A stretch of DNA of 64,000 bases from Distichodus sexfasciatus (GCA_032718565.1 JAVGVS010000393.1:228470-292469); one strand, 5' to 3'. Numbered from the stretch's first letter, positions 39,985 through 51,829 are shown. Notes: generated from the letters alone by a model not told the origin. Numbers and translations: made by a program.

Positions 39985-40552
39985 TTAGGGCCTGTGTCCA
40001 CCAAACACGTTTTTTCAGCTGAGAGCGCTTAAAACCTCACTTCCAGAGCGCTTTCTCTGCACTTTCTCTCAGCGCTCATTGCTGCTAAGTTACGAAAAGC
40101 CCCATCGGGCACTTCCGCGTTCGTTCCTATTTCAACGTGTTCTTTTGAGACTGCTAGTTTAGCCGACAAGATAAAGAGAAATCGCATCTTAGCATTAGCG
40201 GCAGCGTTTGAAATAAATTCTAATATGTTCTCGAGATGAGATTGGGTGTGTCACGCGCACTCCACTCCGCGGCCGGTAGTTGGAATGGGACGCGGCCGGT
40301 CGCGGTTCAAAGGGTGTTTAAGGTTTGACAGGGTGCTTGAAATAAACCGTGCAAATAAACAGCTGGGAGATTATCACAGGTTTATGTGTCCCGCCCCTTC
40401 CTCATGGATTGAATGGATTTCAACTTGAAGTGCTCTGAGTGCTGCGATGAAAAACATCGTCTCATTTCTGCTGAAAGCGCTTAGCGCTCTGAAGGCTGAA
40501 GCTTATAGCATTTGTATTAAAAATAGGTACTGCCAGTGACAGAAATGTGTCT
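39985..40552. mobile_element. Palindromic GTCCACCAAACAC family, most complete copy
   Basis: The left end is TTAGGGCCTGTGTCCACCAA, followed by GAGAGCGCTTAAAACCTCAC. The right end has GCGCTTAGCGCTCTGAAGGC and AAAAATAGGTACTGCCAGTG, the complement of the left arm of the 2726-3374 copy. The middle is GC-rich (CTCCGCGGCCGG). MITE-like; no transposase. Confidence 0.65.
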
Positions 40553-41120
40553 GTTTAATATCTCTTATTTACAATGTCAATTTCTGATGTTTGCCTCTTT
40601 AAAATGAATAATAAGACTTTTCCCTATACTTACTTACTTCCCTATACATACTTTAGTCCTCTTTCCAAAGTCATTTGATTGTTTAAGAGCACATTCTCTC
40701 AAAGTTTCTGTTGTATGTTAAAGATGTTTCTTTGTTAAAATAAAATAATAATGAGAAAAAGAATTTTAATATCTACCGTCCAATCCTGTAATTTTAATAT
40801 TAATCAGATTATCAGTGTAATCTCGTTTGGGAAGACAGGCCACTGGGCGCACTGTAATATCCGGTGGTAAATACCCGTCTCAGCACGATGGTGTTCTTAT
40901 GAAGGTGATCTGTAGAGCGTTGTCTAGGGGTCACCCCCCGCAGGAGGGGCTGTGTGGTCCTTCTGAATTCCTGAATGAGAATCTCTGGTAGGCACGCAAG
41001 ATTTCCTGAGTAATTCTCCAAAAGTAGTGTTTAATCTTCTGAATCCACCCCCAAGAGAGATTTGTATGCTGCACACAGATACACGCATATATTATACACT
41101 GGGGGTTGCTTTCACGAACC
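40553..41120. other. No gene recognised
   Basis: AT-rich, then a mixed stretch near 40820-41110 with a 70-codon frame on the minus strand that carries no domain. Not called. Confidence 0.4.
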
Positions 41121-41205
41121 ATGGGTGGTGATGGTGGTCTAGTGGTTAGGATACTTGCCTCTAGACTAACAGGTCATGGGTTCAAATCCTACCGCCAGCA
41201 CTACC
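41121..41205 (+). repeat. SINE-A head only, tRNA-like
   Basis: GGTGGTCTAGTGGTTAGGAT is the 5' half of a tRNA-Glu-like sequence. The B box is ATGGGTTCAAATCC. The acceptor-like ends GTGATGG and CCAGCAC pair at six of seven positions. The body and tail of SINE-A are absent. Confidence 0.6.
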
Positions 41206-41849
41206 ATCATCATAACCTTTTTAACTTTTATATCACTTTTTTACCTTTTTAAAGCTCAATTTTTTTGGTCTCAATCTATATATTTAAATATTAAATGCAG
41301 TCAAATTTATGAAGTAACGACTCTTTTTAGTTTTTAAATTATGCCTCGTGATCAGCCACTTGATATCAAGGCTTATCTGTTCCCCACTAGGATGGTGTCA
41401 AAGACACTAAATTAACTTGAGCTTTATTTGGTGCTCTGCTGGATATCCCCGCTCCACCCCGAGGGGGCTAAGTGCCTTGGAACCACTGGGGAGTGTGTAA
41501 TTAACTTTAGCCGCTGCCCTGCATGGCGAACTCTGACCTTACGTGGCTCGCCCCCGGTTAGTGGCATGTCAGCGCTACATTAGCATTATTGAGCTTTTAT
41601 TTGGTCAAAGTTGTGACAGTTCTTCCCAGCGATGCCCCAGTGCTGTGATATGTGTGAGGATGCAGAGGGATTATGTGGATTTGAAGCATTCTAGGAATGC
41701 ATGTTAAAATGGTGTGTTAATTGAGCCTTATACAGAGAATCAAGGGCTTCTTTGAGTGTTAAATTCCCACTTAATGTGGGAATAGTGACTAAAACTACAA
41801 TGTAACGCTGCTTAGTGGAGTAGCAACAGTGTCTGCTGTTACTACTACA
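41206..41849. other. Non-repetitive block, possible regulatory element 41390-41720
   Basis: Balanced, repeat-free sequence with TTAATTAACTTTAGC-type AT sites in a GC context (CGCTCCACCCCGAGGGGGCT). No exon structure supported. Regulatory role is inference. Confidence 0.35.
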
Positions 41850-41968
41850 TTAAGTGCCAGATTCCTGGACTTTGATTAAGCGTAAGGCTAGACTAGCTTT
41901 GAGTTTCCATCTTAAATCTACAATGGTACAGCAAACTAGTTCAAGACTAGGCTTAATCCATGTTCAGG
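41850..41968. repeat. Palindromic unit AGACTAGGCTTAATCCATG, single copy
   Basis: The sequence AGATTCCTGGACTTTGATTA at the left and CAAGACTAGGCTTAATCCAT, GTTCAGG at the right match units at 19104-19350. Confidence 0.6.
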
Positions 41969-41975
41969 TTTGATT

Positions 41976-42222
41976 TGGGTAGTTGGTAGCTTAATGGTTT
42001 GGGCATCCACCCCGCGATCAGAAACATCGCTGGTTTTAATCCCGAACCGGTAAAGTCACCACTGAGGTACTCTTAAGCAAAGTACCGTCTCCAAGCATTT
42101 CTCCACAGGCGCTGCCCATGTTAGTTGCCTACTGCTCCTTCAGGGATGGGTCAAATGTAGACCCATCACACACTTCATTGTGGTGCAGTGTGTGCTGGGC
42201 TGTGGTGTATTCACAATTAAGT
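41976..42222 (+). mobile_element. SINE-B, nearly full length but diverged
   Basis: The head is GTAGTTGGTAGCTTAATGGT, with B box GCTGGTTTTAATCCC, CACTGAGGTACTCTTAAGCA and terminus TGTGGTGTATTCACAA. The tail is lost. Confidence 0.75.
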
Positions 42223-42425
42223 TACTTCTAAAAGTAGATTTTCATGAATATCAAAGTAGAATGGCAAAATCCTTCATCGTTACAGATTAAAACATTAGTT
42301 TACAAACACTAATGGTAGTTTTTCATCTGCCAGGTGTTTCTGATTGGCAGTGAAATGACAGAAGTAAATCATCACACTTTCTATCTCCACAATACCAGTA
42401 CATTATATTGTTAAAAAATGATAGA

Positions 42426-43062
42426 CAGTTTGGGGAGTAACGGAATACATGTACCGGCGTTACATATTTCGAATACAAAATATGAGTAACTGTATTCCGT
42501 TACAGTTACCGATTAAATAGGTGGTAATTAGAATACAGTTACTTTATTGAAATAAATGGATTACATGGCGGTCTTTTCCTGTTTCATATGTTAGGCTATC
42601 CCCTCTCTATCCCCTCTCTAATTTTGGTAATTCCACGCATTGCCGGAAACCCAAACAAAACACGCAATAAGAGGCTCCAATGTAAGCGTCCTGGTAATGT
42701 TGGTGGCGTCAGTTACACAATGGACCCGGAGCCAGCACAACAGAGCCAGCAGTGCCCGGGCAGGAATGCATTTCTTACTCGGAAATTTCGTCTTTGCTCC
42801 TCTATAGTAAATATATTGTCTATTCAGGGAGATTTGGGCTTAACAGCCAATTGGTAGAGAAAAACAAACAAGAATCTACAGGATGTGATTGCTACATTCA
42901 TGTAGTTGTAAAAAGCATGACAATATATTAAGTAATCCAAAGTATTCAGAATACGTTACTCACATTGAGTAACTTAACGGACTACGTTACAAACTACATT
43001 TTGGTGCATGTATTCTGTAATCTGTAGTGGAATACATTTTAAAAGTAACCTTCTCAACACTG
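42426..43062. mobile_element. Non-autonomous hAT element (637 bp), perfect 8-bp duplication
   Basis: The ends CAGTTTGGGGAGTAAC and AAGTAACCTTCTCAACACTG are imperfect inverted repeats. The flanks are ATGATAGA at 42418-42425 and 43063-43070. The subterminal regions are rich in GTTAC/GTAAC motifs (likely transposase-binding repeats). An internal 89-codon frame has no domain. Confidence 0.85.
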
Positions 43063-43217
43063 ATGATAGATTCTCATATTATTTACTTTAAAGTGTCCTA
43101 CAGCACGAATATTAACTATTACAAAATGAAATATCTCCAGTGTAGTTAGCTCTTTTACTCTGTAGCTTGCCTTGATTCTTAACCTTCCACTCTGTACTGT
43201 ATTTTTGCACACTTCCA

Positions 43218-43508
43218 TACAGGTAGTCCAAGATTTATGCGTCCCGGTGACCCCCTCGTAACTTGAAAATATCCTTAGTCGAAACATGGCTACCACCAGC
43301 AGTTAAAACACAGAAAAAATATGCATGTCTCTAATATTGAGACAACTGAACTCTTGATTGCTGGTGTAAGATGTGTACACCCTGGCAGCACCGCAACGTA
43401 TCGTATAACACACGCTGCTACATTTTTTTTTACTATTTTGTCATATCGCTATCGCTATCATCATCATCATCGTAATATCGACGTCATCGTAAGTCGGGTA
43501 CCGTCTGC
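43218..43508. mobile_element. Palindromic element, GTAGTCCCCGACTTACGA family, copy 2
   Basis: It begins AGGTAGTCCAAGATTTATGC, and ends with CGTCATCGTAAGTCGGGTAC, CGTCTGCA. The CGCTATCGCTATCATCATCA stretch is a local microsatellite expansion. Confidence 0.6.
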
Positions 43509-43514
43509 AGTCAT

Positions 43515-43577
43515 GTCGTGCTGTTTAATTTGTGAACTTTGCAATAAACTTGATTCTGATTCTGATTCTAGCGCAGC
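43515..43577 (+). mobile_element. LINE-like 3' tail fragment, (GATTCT)n
   Basis: TTGTGAACTTTGCAATAAAC followed by TTGATTCTGATTCTGATTCT looks like the 3' end of a different non-LTR element with a short tandem tail. Only about 60 bases. Confidence 0.45.
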
Positions 43578-43968
43578 TAACTTCCTTATTAAATCAGTAA
43601 TAGCTGGTGCCGTGAATTTTCCACATGGCATTGTGGAGATGCCTCGCTGTGTGTAGCCTTGAAGTGTGTGTGTGATCAGCTTGGTTGTCAGAGGAATGAG
43701 GTGAGCGAGCGCAGGAATCCTGACCTGAAGATTGTGTCGGCGCTACCTGCCGAGTCGGGAGAAAGAGTCTCTCCACAGTGGCGGCTTGGAATCTCGCTCT
43801 TGCCTCCCTCCTCTCATTACTCCCCCCATCTCCTGCTGGGGGAGAAAAGTGTGAGGGGGGCAGGGTTCTCCTTGATCTGCGGCGGTGGGGTGGAGAACCG
43901 GTATTTACACCCCCTGTCCTATGGACCGCGACCCCCACCCACTCCACAGCTGTCTCCCATGTCCACTA
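43578..43968. other. Non-repetitive GC-richer block
   Basis: Balanced to GC-rich sequence (GGGGGCAGGGTTCTCCTTGA, CTGCGGCGGTGGGGTGGAGA) with overlapping open frames of 111-117 codons on both strands but no domain or splice support. Possible regulatory sequence. Confidence 0.3.
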
Positions 43969-43969
43969 A

Positions 43970-44130
43970 TTGGGCCTCATTCACCAAGATGTAATTTAAA
44001 TTAAAACACACTTACGAAGTTTTTGCAAAGTAACTGGCGTTCACCAATGTTTTCTTACTTAAGGTTTATTCCTAGTTTAAGAACGAGAATTCAACAGCTG
44101 AAGAGTGTTCTTACGCAAATTTCACTGCAT
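43970..44130. mobile_element. GGGCCTCATTCACCAA-type element fragment
   Basis: GGGCCTCATTCACCAAGATG, CACTTACGAAG and GGCGTTCACCAATGTTTTCT match the fragments at 45410 and 50083. Family resembles fish Harbinger-type non-autonomous elements by recollection only. Confidence 0.45.
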
Positions 44131-44156
44131 GCATGTTTGGCCAAAACATTTGTCAG

Positions 44157-44278
44157 TTTCTCAGACTATGTTTAAGCCTAGGCCACTAGCTTTGAGTTTC
44201 AGTGGTGAACTTCTATTATTACTGCAATTTAGTCCAAGACTAGACTTCATCCGTGTTCAAGAATCTAGACCATGGGGT
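44157..44278. repeat. Palindromic unit AGACTAGGCTTAATCCATG, single copy
   Basis: CTATGTTTAAGCCTAGGCCA, TAGCTTTGAGTTT, then TTTAGTCCAAGACTAGACTT and GTGTTCAAGAATC. Diverged single unit. Confidence 0.55.
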
Positions 44279-45408
44279 CTTCTTTATTTCTTCAGTTTAT
44301 GATATTATATAATTCAATGTCTAAAATTTCTACATTTTTAATATTAATTATATAAACTTTAGGAAATATTGGGGAATTAGATCCATTGTTTGGTAGTGAA
44401 GAGGCATGTGGTCCGCCTTCATTCCTCAGGAAACCAGAAGGTGGGAAATGAAAGTTGTTTCTCACGTGCCTGTGCTCCGTGTGACTGGCTTAAGCTGCCT
44501 GCTCCCAGGGGGTGGACCACTGAGGAGATGCAGCACAGCAGGCTGATGGGAAAATACCTGCTTTCACTGATTCATTCCTCCTCATCACATTCTCTTACTC
44601 ACACTCAAGCTCACTCTCTTAGTTCACTATCTTTGGCTATTTTGGAATTTCCTGGTTCAATGCCTTTGGCTATGTTTTATAACGCTCTCTAGTCGTATTA
44701 AAATCAATTAGAAAGGAATAACAACTGCATCTAGCACGAGAATCTATTTTGGGGTTAATAATAGGTCAAAATGTCATCACACACTTTTAAGTAAAAATTC
44801 AGATTAGCTCAAGGACCGCCTCTGTAGGTAAGAACATTGCAGATTAATAATGATATCACGTTTAGATTTTTTAGAATATGCTTGGAATTTTTGTGTTTCT
44901 TAAAAAAACCTCACATTTCAGTCGCCAGTGTTGAAGTTCAACAAGTATTTATGAATTTCTGCTTTTTGGTTTTGTCTTTATATAATATTTGTTTTTCCAC
45001 GTCCTGAACGATGAATTCCAATTCAGACAGAAAACTATATTTGTTCAAGAATAATACAAGAACTTTTGTACTTGCTATGTTATTTGGCCTGAAACAAAAT
45101 TGCAAAAATGTAAACCAAAATTATATTATGTAGGAAAATTAGAGCTGACTATCCATGCACTGGTTTGCCAAGCTGTTGCTGTAAGTTTTTGTTTGTTTTA
45201 TGGTTTTTATGACATCAGTCCTCTTTTTCAGTAAGTGAAAATAACAGCAATGTGGTCACCGTAAAACTTTCCACCAATTGTTTTTTAAACATTTCTGTTT
45301 TCATGACATAACGTATATCAAAGTGAAAGTTTCGATCGATTATGCAAGTTGGGAAATACTGTTCATGCTGGTTCAGTGTTGGTTGTGGCTAGTTATTGTT
45401 TGCCTTAA
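44279..45408. other. No gene recognised
   Basis: AT-rich intergenic sequence. No shared repeat, no exon supported. Confidence 0.45.
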
Positions 45409-45600
45409 ACAAATCATTGAGCCTCATTTGCCAACCGTTTGTACAAATGGTGGTTCTTAAACCCCTCTTACGAACTTTTCACGATGATTCTGGCATTCAC
45501 CTATGTTTTCTTATCTGGAATTTGTTCTTAGCTAAGAACAGAATCTACACACACTCAAGACCAGCCGTACGCACATTTGAGAGATGATAGTTTATTCAAA
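45409..45600. mobile_element. GCCTCATTTGCCAACC-type element (Harbinger-like?)
   Basis: GAGCCTCATTTGCCAACCGT, CTCTTACGAACTTTTCACGA, TGGCATTCACCTATGTTTTC and AAGACCAGCCGTACGCACAT match the other two fragments. The minus-strand frame at 46195-46010 (cysteine/lysine-rich, SKKCAFDDCHLTTNKRTKDS) could be a remnant of the same element's second protein, but no motif settles this. Confidence 0.45.
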
Positions 45601-45617
45601 ATAATCGGTTGTGGCAG

Positions 45618-45651
<34 letters not shown>

Positions 45652-45652
45652 T
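45618..45652. repeat. (TA)n followed by poly-T
   Basis: About eight TA units run into nineteen Ts. Low complexity. Confidence 0.9.
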
Positions 45653-45659
45653 ACTGTAT

Positions 45660-48600
45660 ATATTTACTGTATATATCAGCAATCATGTTAAATCTTGCCT
45701 TGTTCAGTGATTATGACAGAGGATTAACATCCAGTTCACTTCAAAGTAAATGCAAAAAGAAACACAAGGAAATGACGTAAAAATAATGCAGTACATGTTG
45801 AAAAATAATGCAGTAACTTGCACTTAAATCTGTACTAAGTGTGTTGTAGCATAAGAATGCTTTGGGTTTGTGCGGGTTGTAAATTATTCATTTTAAGGGG
45901 TTTGTTGAGTCTTTTTGTTGTTGTTTGTCTCAGTTTTTAAATGAATGAAATATTACTGTATACATGTTTGGATTAAACGCTGCTTTTTGAAGTTTCAAGA
46001 ACATGTCATTTAGCTCCTTTTGGCATTTACTCTATGTGGAATGGAGTCCTTTGTACGTTTATTTGTAGTAAGGTGACAGTCGTCAAATGCGCACTTCTTT
46101 GACGGGACTGCTTTTCTTGGCACCTGTGCTGAATTTGGCACCACAACTGTCTGAGCATCTCTTTGACATTCTTCTTGCTTGACTTCTTTGTGCATGGCTC
46201 TTCAGTCTCACAGCCATTCTATGGGAGATTGCAGGGCATTTCCCTTACGCTACTTCAGATAAACTTGGCTCACGCTTTAAGTTATGAAGACGTGGGACTC
46301 ATCTTTCATATGAACACAGGTACGAGCAATTCTGCTGCATAAGAACACGTCATGACTCCAGCGTAGAAAACACGAATATAAGCAGGACGTCAGCAATAAA
46401 ACATTGGCGTAATTAACATTACCCAGTAAATTTGGAATTCAAAGTTCTTAATCTAACAACTGCAAACTAAGCACAATGAAATGGTAAAGAAGGGAAGACA
46501 AAACAAGGAAAAAGTTTTACTTCTGTCACTTTCTCATCTTAACGACACAGGAAAAACAGCTATAGACATAAAAACTACAGATTTTCAATAAAGCAATTTG
46601 TCATAATTTTGTAAAAAAGTTCCAGCACTTTCTTTCACATATAGCACAGTTAAAACCTTTTGACATCTGTTCTACTCCCATCAAAATGACAAGTTCACCA
46701 ATTACTTAAACTGTCACATGCATTTGAGGGTTGGGAGGCGGGAGGGTTGAGCCCTTATTTTCTGTTGACATATTTCCAATGTACGACTGTGCGTTTCTCT
46801 GCGGTGGTCATGACCCTGGTTATGGCTTTTACCTGGAGTCGCAACCACAAAAACACGATCAATCACTGTCACACAGCCTCATGCAAACCCCGAGCACTCG
46901 GCCTGCAAAACATGCCAGTCTTAGCCACAGTGGCTCTTTTATTCAGAGCAAAAAAACACAGGTTCCATGCTTACGGTCGGTTTGTAACAGATCCCCATCC
47001 CCTGTCCTGCTGTTTTGACAGTCATAACAATGGACACCTGGGTCAAATTTGCTGTACCTGAGAGCTGCCATCAAAGTCTATTTAATGCTTCATAAATGTT
47101 ACTCATTGTGCAATGTTTATATCAATATGAAGTCCAGAGGCCTCTACCACTGAAATCTGAAGAGGCCATTACCAAAGCCTGAGTGGCCCATTAGCTTAAT
47201 GGCGGTCTAAAGTTTCACTCAGGACGTACTGCTGTTATGGCTGAGAGCTTTGCGTTTCCCTTTTTTATGGCTTCTTTGGATTCACAACACCCAAGAACAA
47301 GGCAGAGAAAAACAAAACAAATGTAAAGGTAATGGGGCATGACTGCTGCTGCTGCGTAACTTTGGACAGTGGGCCACCCGAACGGCGGAAGGGGAGAGGT
47401 TCGGGTTTTAAGTGACAGATCTGGACTGAAGGCTTCCCTGACCCCAAGAGCTGACATTTGGCCCTCAACTGCTCAGTACAGAGCAAGAAGGGCCCTGATT
47501 CAGTCCACAGAACATATGGCATCTCAGTTAGTGGTGTAAGAAGGCCTGAGCAATATATCAAGCGTCAGGTTATGAATGATTTTTCGCCTGCACTGGCTAT
47601 ATGCCTCTCCAGCGTTCAGGTAGGAACACCGACACAAAAAGAACTACAACACATCCCCATGCCCTTTCAAAAGACGAGTTGTGAGCTGAAAGAGGAGGAG
47701 GGATGCCCCACTGGTGGTGGCCTGTTGCTGTTACTGCTGGAGTAGTAAATTATTTGCTTACCATCTATATCTAGTGCGTTTGAGCTGTGTGTCAGGCCAT
47801 GTTATTGAAGTCATAGCCCTCCTTTTATGTCTATAAATCAAGTTAGTCAAGAAGTAGTACTGCACTACTGCAAATTACCTAGCCAGTAGCTAACATGCTA
47901 GATAGTCGTCAATAGTTAGCATGCTAGTTATCGCTATTCTTATTTTGACTTGCCAGCATTGAATAATACAAATATGGACAAAAGCATCTCCTATTCAACT
48001 AGATAACTGCTGAGAGTGCACCACAGGTGTAACATCTGTCGTCAGCTGTATTTCTCCAAATGACAAATGGCTCAGACACATCTCTGGCTGATGCTAACTG
48101 ATTTTTCAACCTTGCAGATCGATCTACGATGTTTTGTATTACAGGATGCATAATAACATTACTATCGCCATGCAAACAGCATTGCATTACAGTAGGACTA
48201 TAGCCTATTTCCACAATGGGCAATCAGTTATAGGACAGGCCGAGATGAAAACCAAAACAATTTTTGTCAAGTTAGCTTTTGTTTCTGATATTTCAAAAAA
48301 TTAAACAATATTTATGTTTGAATTAAATGCTGTAAGGCTACTTTACCTGGCCTGAGGACATTGATCGCAGATTAGTTGTTCTGCTTCAGGGAGTTCAACG
48401 TGTATTGGTGCGAAAGATTGTACGACAGTTGTTATAGGCAATACTGTTTCTTGTCTGTAGGGGGAGCCTGCGAGCAAATCTTACGTAGTGTTGATTTAAA
48501 GCCAGAAGCAGTTGAAAATTTTACATTATTGCACAAACTTTGTGATGTTGCTTGCATGCTTGTTCTTGCCATGGTTTATTTGTTAAGAAAAAAGTGTTAA

Positions 48601-50080
48601 TGTGCATAGTTTGTTTATGCCAATCATAGAAAGTTGTTTATGTAGTCATTTTAAGTTGTTTATCGGATCTAAATAACTATAAATGAGAACTATATAAATG
48701 TGTGACATTTTTTGGAATAAAAGTGAATAGGAAAAAATATCAGTGCATATCGTAGATCAACATTTGGTCCGAAAATATCATGAATTGATAAATGATCACT
48801 AACTGCAGCACCCTGCAAAGGAACATTAGATGAAAAACTGAGCATAAATCAAGCTAAATCAATTACGGACTCCTGATGAGTTGAAAAAGGAAGGATAGAT
48901 TATTGGATTTCGAACAGCGTGCTTCTGCGATTCTTAAACCTTACAATATTTCCTGAAATTGAATTTCTTCTGTGCAGGCCTTGAGCATTACGATCATTAA
49001 GAAATGATGTCATTCATAAATGAAAAACAAATTGAGTATTAAATACTCACCAAATTTGTACAGTTTGTTTTCAGCTCTGAAGTTAATATGTTTTTGCTAC
49101 AGCCGGGGGCTTCGTGATGTCCCTAGTAGCATTAGACTGTGTCTGATCAGTCCCAAAGTGACTCCATAATTTTGGCAGTACAGTCAGGAGGCGGTTATTA
49201 CATTTGCATGGTGACTCAACGTAGTGCCTGGCATAGTCGTGACCCAAATTGTAATACAGATCCGATTTACGGGTTGGAACGTCTCTCCTCTGCCTCGTCT
49301 GCTTTCGTTCGCTCCCCCGATGCTCATCTCCAATAAATTCCCAACAGCACCATCAACAGCAGGACTGAGAACTGGGAGCTGAGTCACTAATCCTGTTCAT
49401 TCCAGTAAATGAGATGTAATACGAATATGAAAGCTTTGTTGTCACTGCACCAAATAGTACAAGGAAATTTGCTGTGCAACTGCAAAAACAACACCAAACA
49501 CAGAACACACCATATCTCTTCATGCTTCTAATAAGTTATAAAAGAAAACATAGGCACATTAAGAACATAAGCAGTGTAAAATGACTATCATATGTCATTG
49601 CACAGAAAATGCAATATTTTATGCACATATATTTTAAATATCCAATATTTAAAAATTTATTACATTAACCTATTCTGTATAAATGAACAAATATTGCACA
49701 TAAAATGCCAGGGTTTAGTGTTAGCTCTAATTATAAGTGACAGGAAGGTTTCAGAACGTCACTATCAGGAAAAGTGCCTCACCTCTCACTCTCATTTGAC
49801 TCGGCATTTAATTCTTATTACAGGAAGTCGGCAGAGGCACAGCAGTCTGACCTCACAGCTCCTGGGTCAGTGCAGCATATGTGCTAGAGCAGAAAACGGG
49901 AGGTCTGAACATCTGATACTCCTCTAACAGACAGCATAGGTCCACGGTGGCTACTTGAACCTTTACCTTTACCCCTTATCCCTTATTAACATAATCAGAG
50001 GTTAAGGCTTGCTTCTGTGTTAGTTTTGTCTCACTGCTACAATGGTAGTCACCTCTGATAGTCTTAGACGTTTTGCAGAC
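45660..50080. other. Intergenic, largely repeat-free; several candidate regulatory blocks
   Basis: This is the longest stretch with little recognisable transposon content. Repeat-free, balanced blocks are at about 46010-46260, 46690-47750, 48330-48600 and 49080-49400. A small inverted pair GTTAGCATGCTAG / CTAACATGCTAGA lies near 47890-47925. Open frames up to 104 codons (for example 46747-47061) carry no recognised domain. Coding exons of a neighbour gene or an RNA gene cannot be excluded. Confidence 0.35.
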
Positions 50081-50082
50081 GT

Positions 50083-50225
50083 TGGGTCTCATTTATCCCA
50101 CCATTCTCATGAAGAAATATGTCCACTCATGCAGATTCTGACATTCATCAATGTTTTCTTATTTGAAATCTACAAATGGTGAAGCACACTCACAAATTTT
50201 ATTACCTGCCTATTTGTGAAAAACA
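50083..50225. mobile_element. GGTCTCATTTATCCC-type element fragment
   Basis: GGGTCTCATTTATCCCACCA, CTGACATTCATCAATGTTTT and TTTGAAATCTACAAA correspond to the fragments at 43970 and 45409. Confidence 0.45.
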
Positions 50226-50297
50226 TTAGCTTAATGGGTTTCTGAAAAGTTCCATATTATGAATAAATCACTTTTTCTGTTCTTTGGACACACATTT

Positions 50298-50763
50298 GTG
50301 ACTCTGCACGGCAAAACCTGTCGCTTGTCGCAACGGAGGTTTCCGAGAAAAACAACCGTTTATGTTGCGTGGGGTAAAATTTTTGATTTTTTGTTTTTAG
50401 TGTTTTGAAACAGTGGAAGGTCTATACTGTACTGTTGTGAATAAATTTCGCTGGAAAACCTACCCTTTCCATCCTAAAAACATGACTTTCATGAGGTGAG
50501 GAATTCAATTCCAGCAGAATGTTAAAAGTTTCTGTTTTGACCGCTCTACTTCAATATTTACGGTAAATCCACTCATTGACTAGCGTGAAAATATTTATCT
50601 GGAATCCATCTTCGTCTCCCGATTTCAGTTAACCTAACGCATATGTCGTCCGATTCATTCGATATAGGTATCGTTTTGAAGGTTGATTTATGCCCTTTCA
50701 TGAAAACACAATAACAATTTTGAAAATTTGCAACAAGCGACTGGTTTTGCCGTGCAGAGTCAC
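50298..50763 (+). mobile_element. GTGAC-ended MITE, copy 2 (466 bp), perfect ATTT duplication
   Basis: The left end GTGACTCTGCACGGCAAAAC and the right end TTGCCGTGCAGAGTCAC are inverted. The flanks are ATTT (50294-50297 and 50764-50767). Relative to copies 1 and 3 it lacks about 150 internal bases, with the junction at CTAACGCA/TATGTCGTCC. Confidence 0.88.
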
Positions 50764-50829
50764 ATTTGGGTCTGTACTGCCTCTACATACACTGTAAATT
50801 TGATAAAACTGGTGAATTGTGTCAGTATT

Positions 50830-51366
50830 CATTTACTAATGTCAGAAATTGCGCGCTTAAACGAACCGTTTAGATTTCTCCCTACTTCTACATCACATTA
50901 GGGGACATTTGAATAACTCCACCCTCCTCTCTGAGAAGCTCCGCCCACCAGGTAGAACTGCTAGCGCTTCCTGATCCGCCATGTTTTCTCACAAGCGCTA
51001 AAGTAGGAATCACAATGAAGAAGTCTAGCGGCGGAGTGTTGTGTTGAACGTGTATGGCTGTATGGATGGTCTGTTAGCAGCAGCCATGTGGATTATTTTT
51101 TTATGTGAGGTAAACTCTCGCCGTGCTGTCTACGCTACACCCAGTTCCGTAGTGAGGGGTGTGTGTGGGGAGCAGCGACTCATTTGCATGTAGGAATACT
51201 AATGAGAAACAGCCTGTTCTGAAAGGGACTGAAATAGAGGAGTAAAAAGCAGATGAAAATGCCTAATCTGAGAGGTATCTTCAGCAAACTACTTCAGAGA
51301 CATGTTTAGTGGAGCTCATAGACTTATTTTAACTTGTTGAAAAATGTATAATATGGAACCTTTAAA
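50830..51366. repeat. Probable DNA-transposon remnant, GGAACCTTTAA end
   Basis: It holds CTCTCTGAGAAGCTCCGCCC, CTGAAAGGGACTGAAATAGA and the ending TATAATATGGAACCTTTAA, phrases familiar from fish interspersed repeats. Only one copy is in the window, so ends and class are not determined. Confidence 0.4.
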
Positions 51367-51511
51367 TTCTGCAGTTGATTAATATCTTTCTTAAGAACAA
51401 ATTTAAGAGAAAAATTGCTGAACAACCCATTATTCCTGTTATTTAGTGTCTCACACTGGTGCTCTAATTACATTTACAACTACTATACCTTTGACAAATA
51501 TAACAGTGTTC

Positions 51512-51826
51512 ATTCATTCATCATCCGACATTCATTAGGAGACCAGAGCCTGTCCCGGGGCGTCAACCCTGGGCAGGCATCAACACACCGCAGAGCACAC
51601 ACACTCACACTCACATGAACATCTTATGGGCCAATTTAGAGTCACCAATTAACCTATACTGCATGTGTTTAGACTGTGGGAGGAAACTGGAGCACCCGGA
51701 GAAAACCCCCGCGAACAGGGGATAGCTTTCAAACTCCACACAGAAAGGCCCCACAGCCGACTCAGGGCTCGAAGCCAGGAGGTTCTTGCAGTGGTGCGCT
51801 AACCACTGCACCACTGTGCCGCCCAA
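51512..51826 (-). mobile_element. SINE-C, nearly full length
   Basis: On the minus strand: GGGCGGCACAGTGGTGCAGT, GGTTAGCGCACCACTGCAAG, GGGGCCTTTCTGTGTGGAGT, GGTGCTCCAGTTTCCTCCCA, TTAATTGGTGACTCTAAATT and GTGTTGATGCCTGCCCAGGG, ending GAATGAATG. Confidence 0.87.
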
Positions 51827-51829
51827 ATG

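Noticed and set aside
41121..41205. Possible functional tRNA gene
   Set aside because: A- and B-box-like motifs and a mostly paired acceptor stem are present, but the anticodon arm does not fold to standard length and the same head is part of the SINE-A family in this window.
43440..43480. CRISPR-like or satellite array
   Set aside because: It is a short CGCTAT/CATCAT microsatellite inside a palindromic element, with no spacers.
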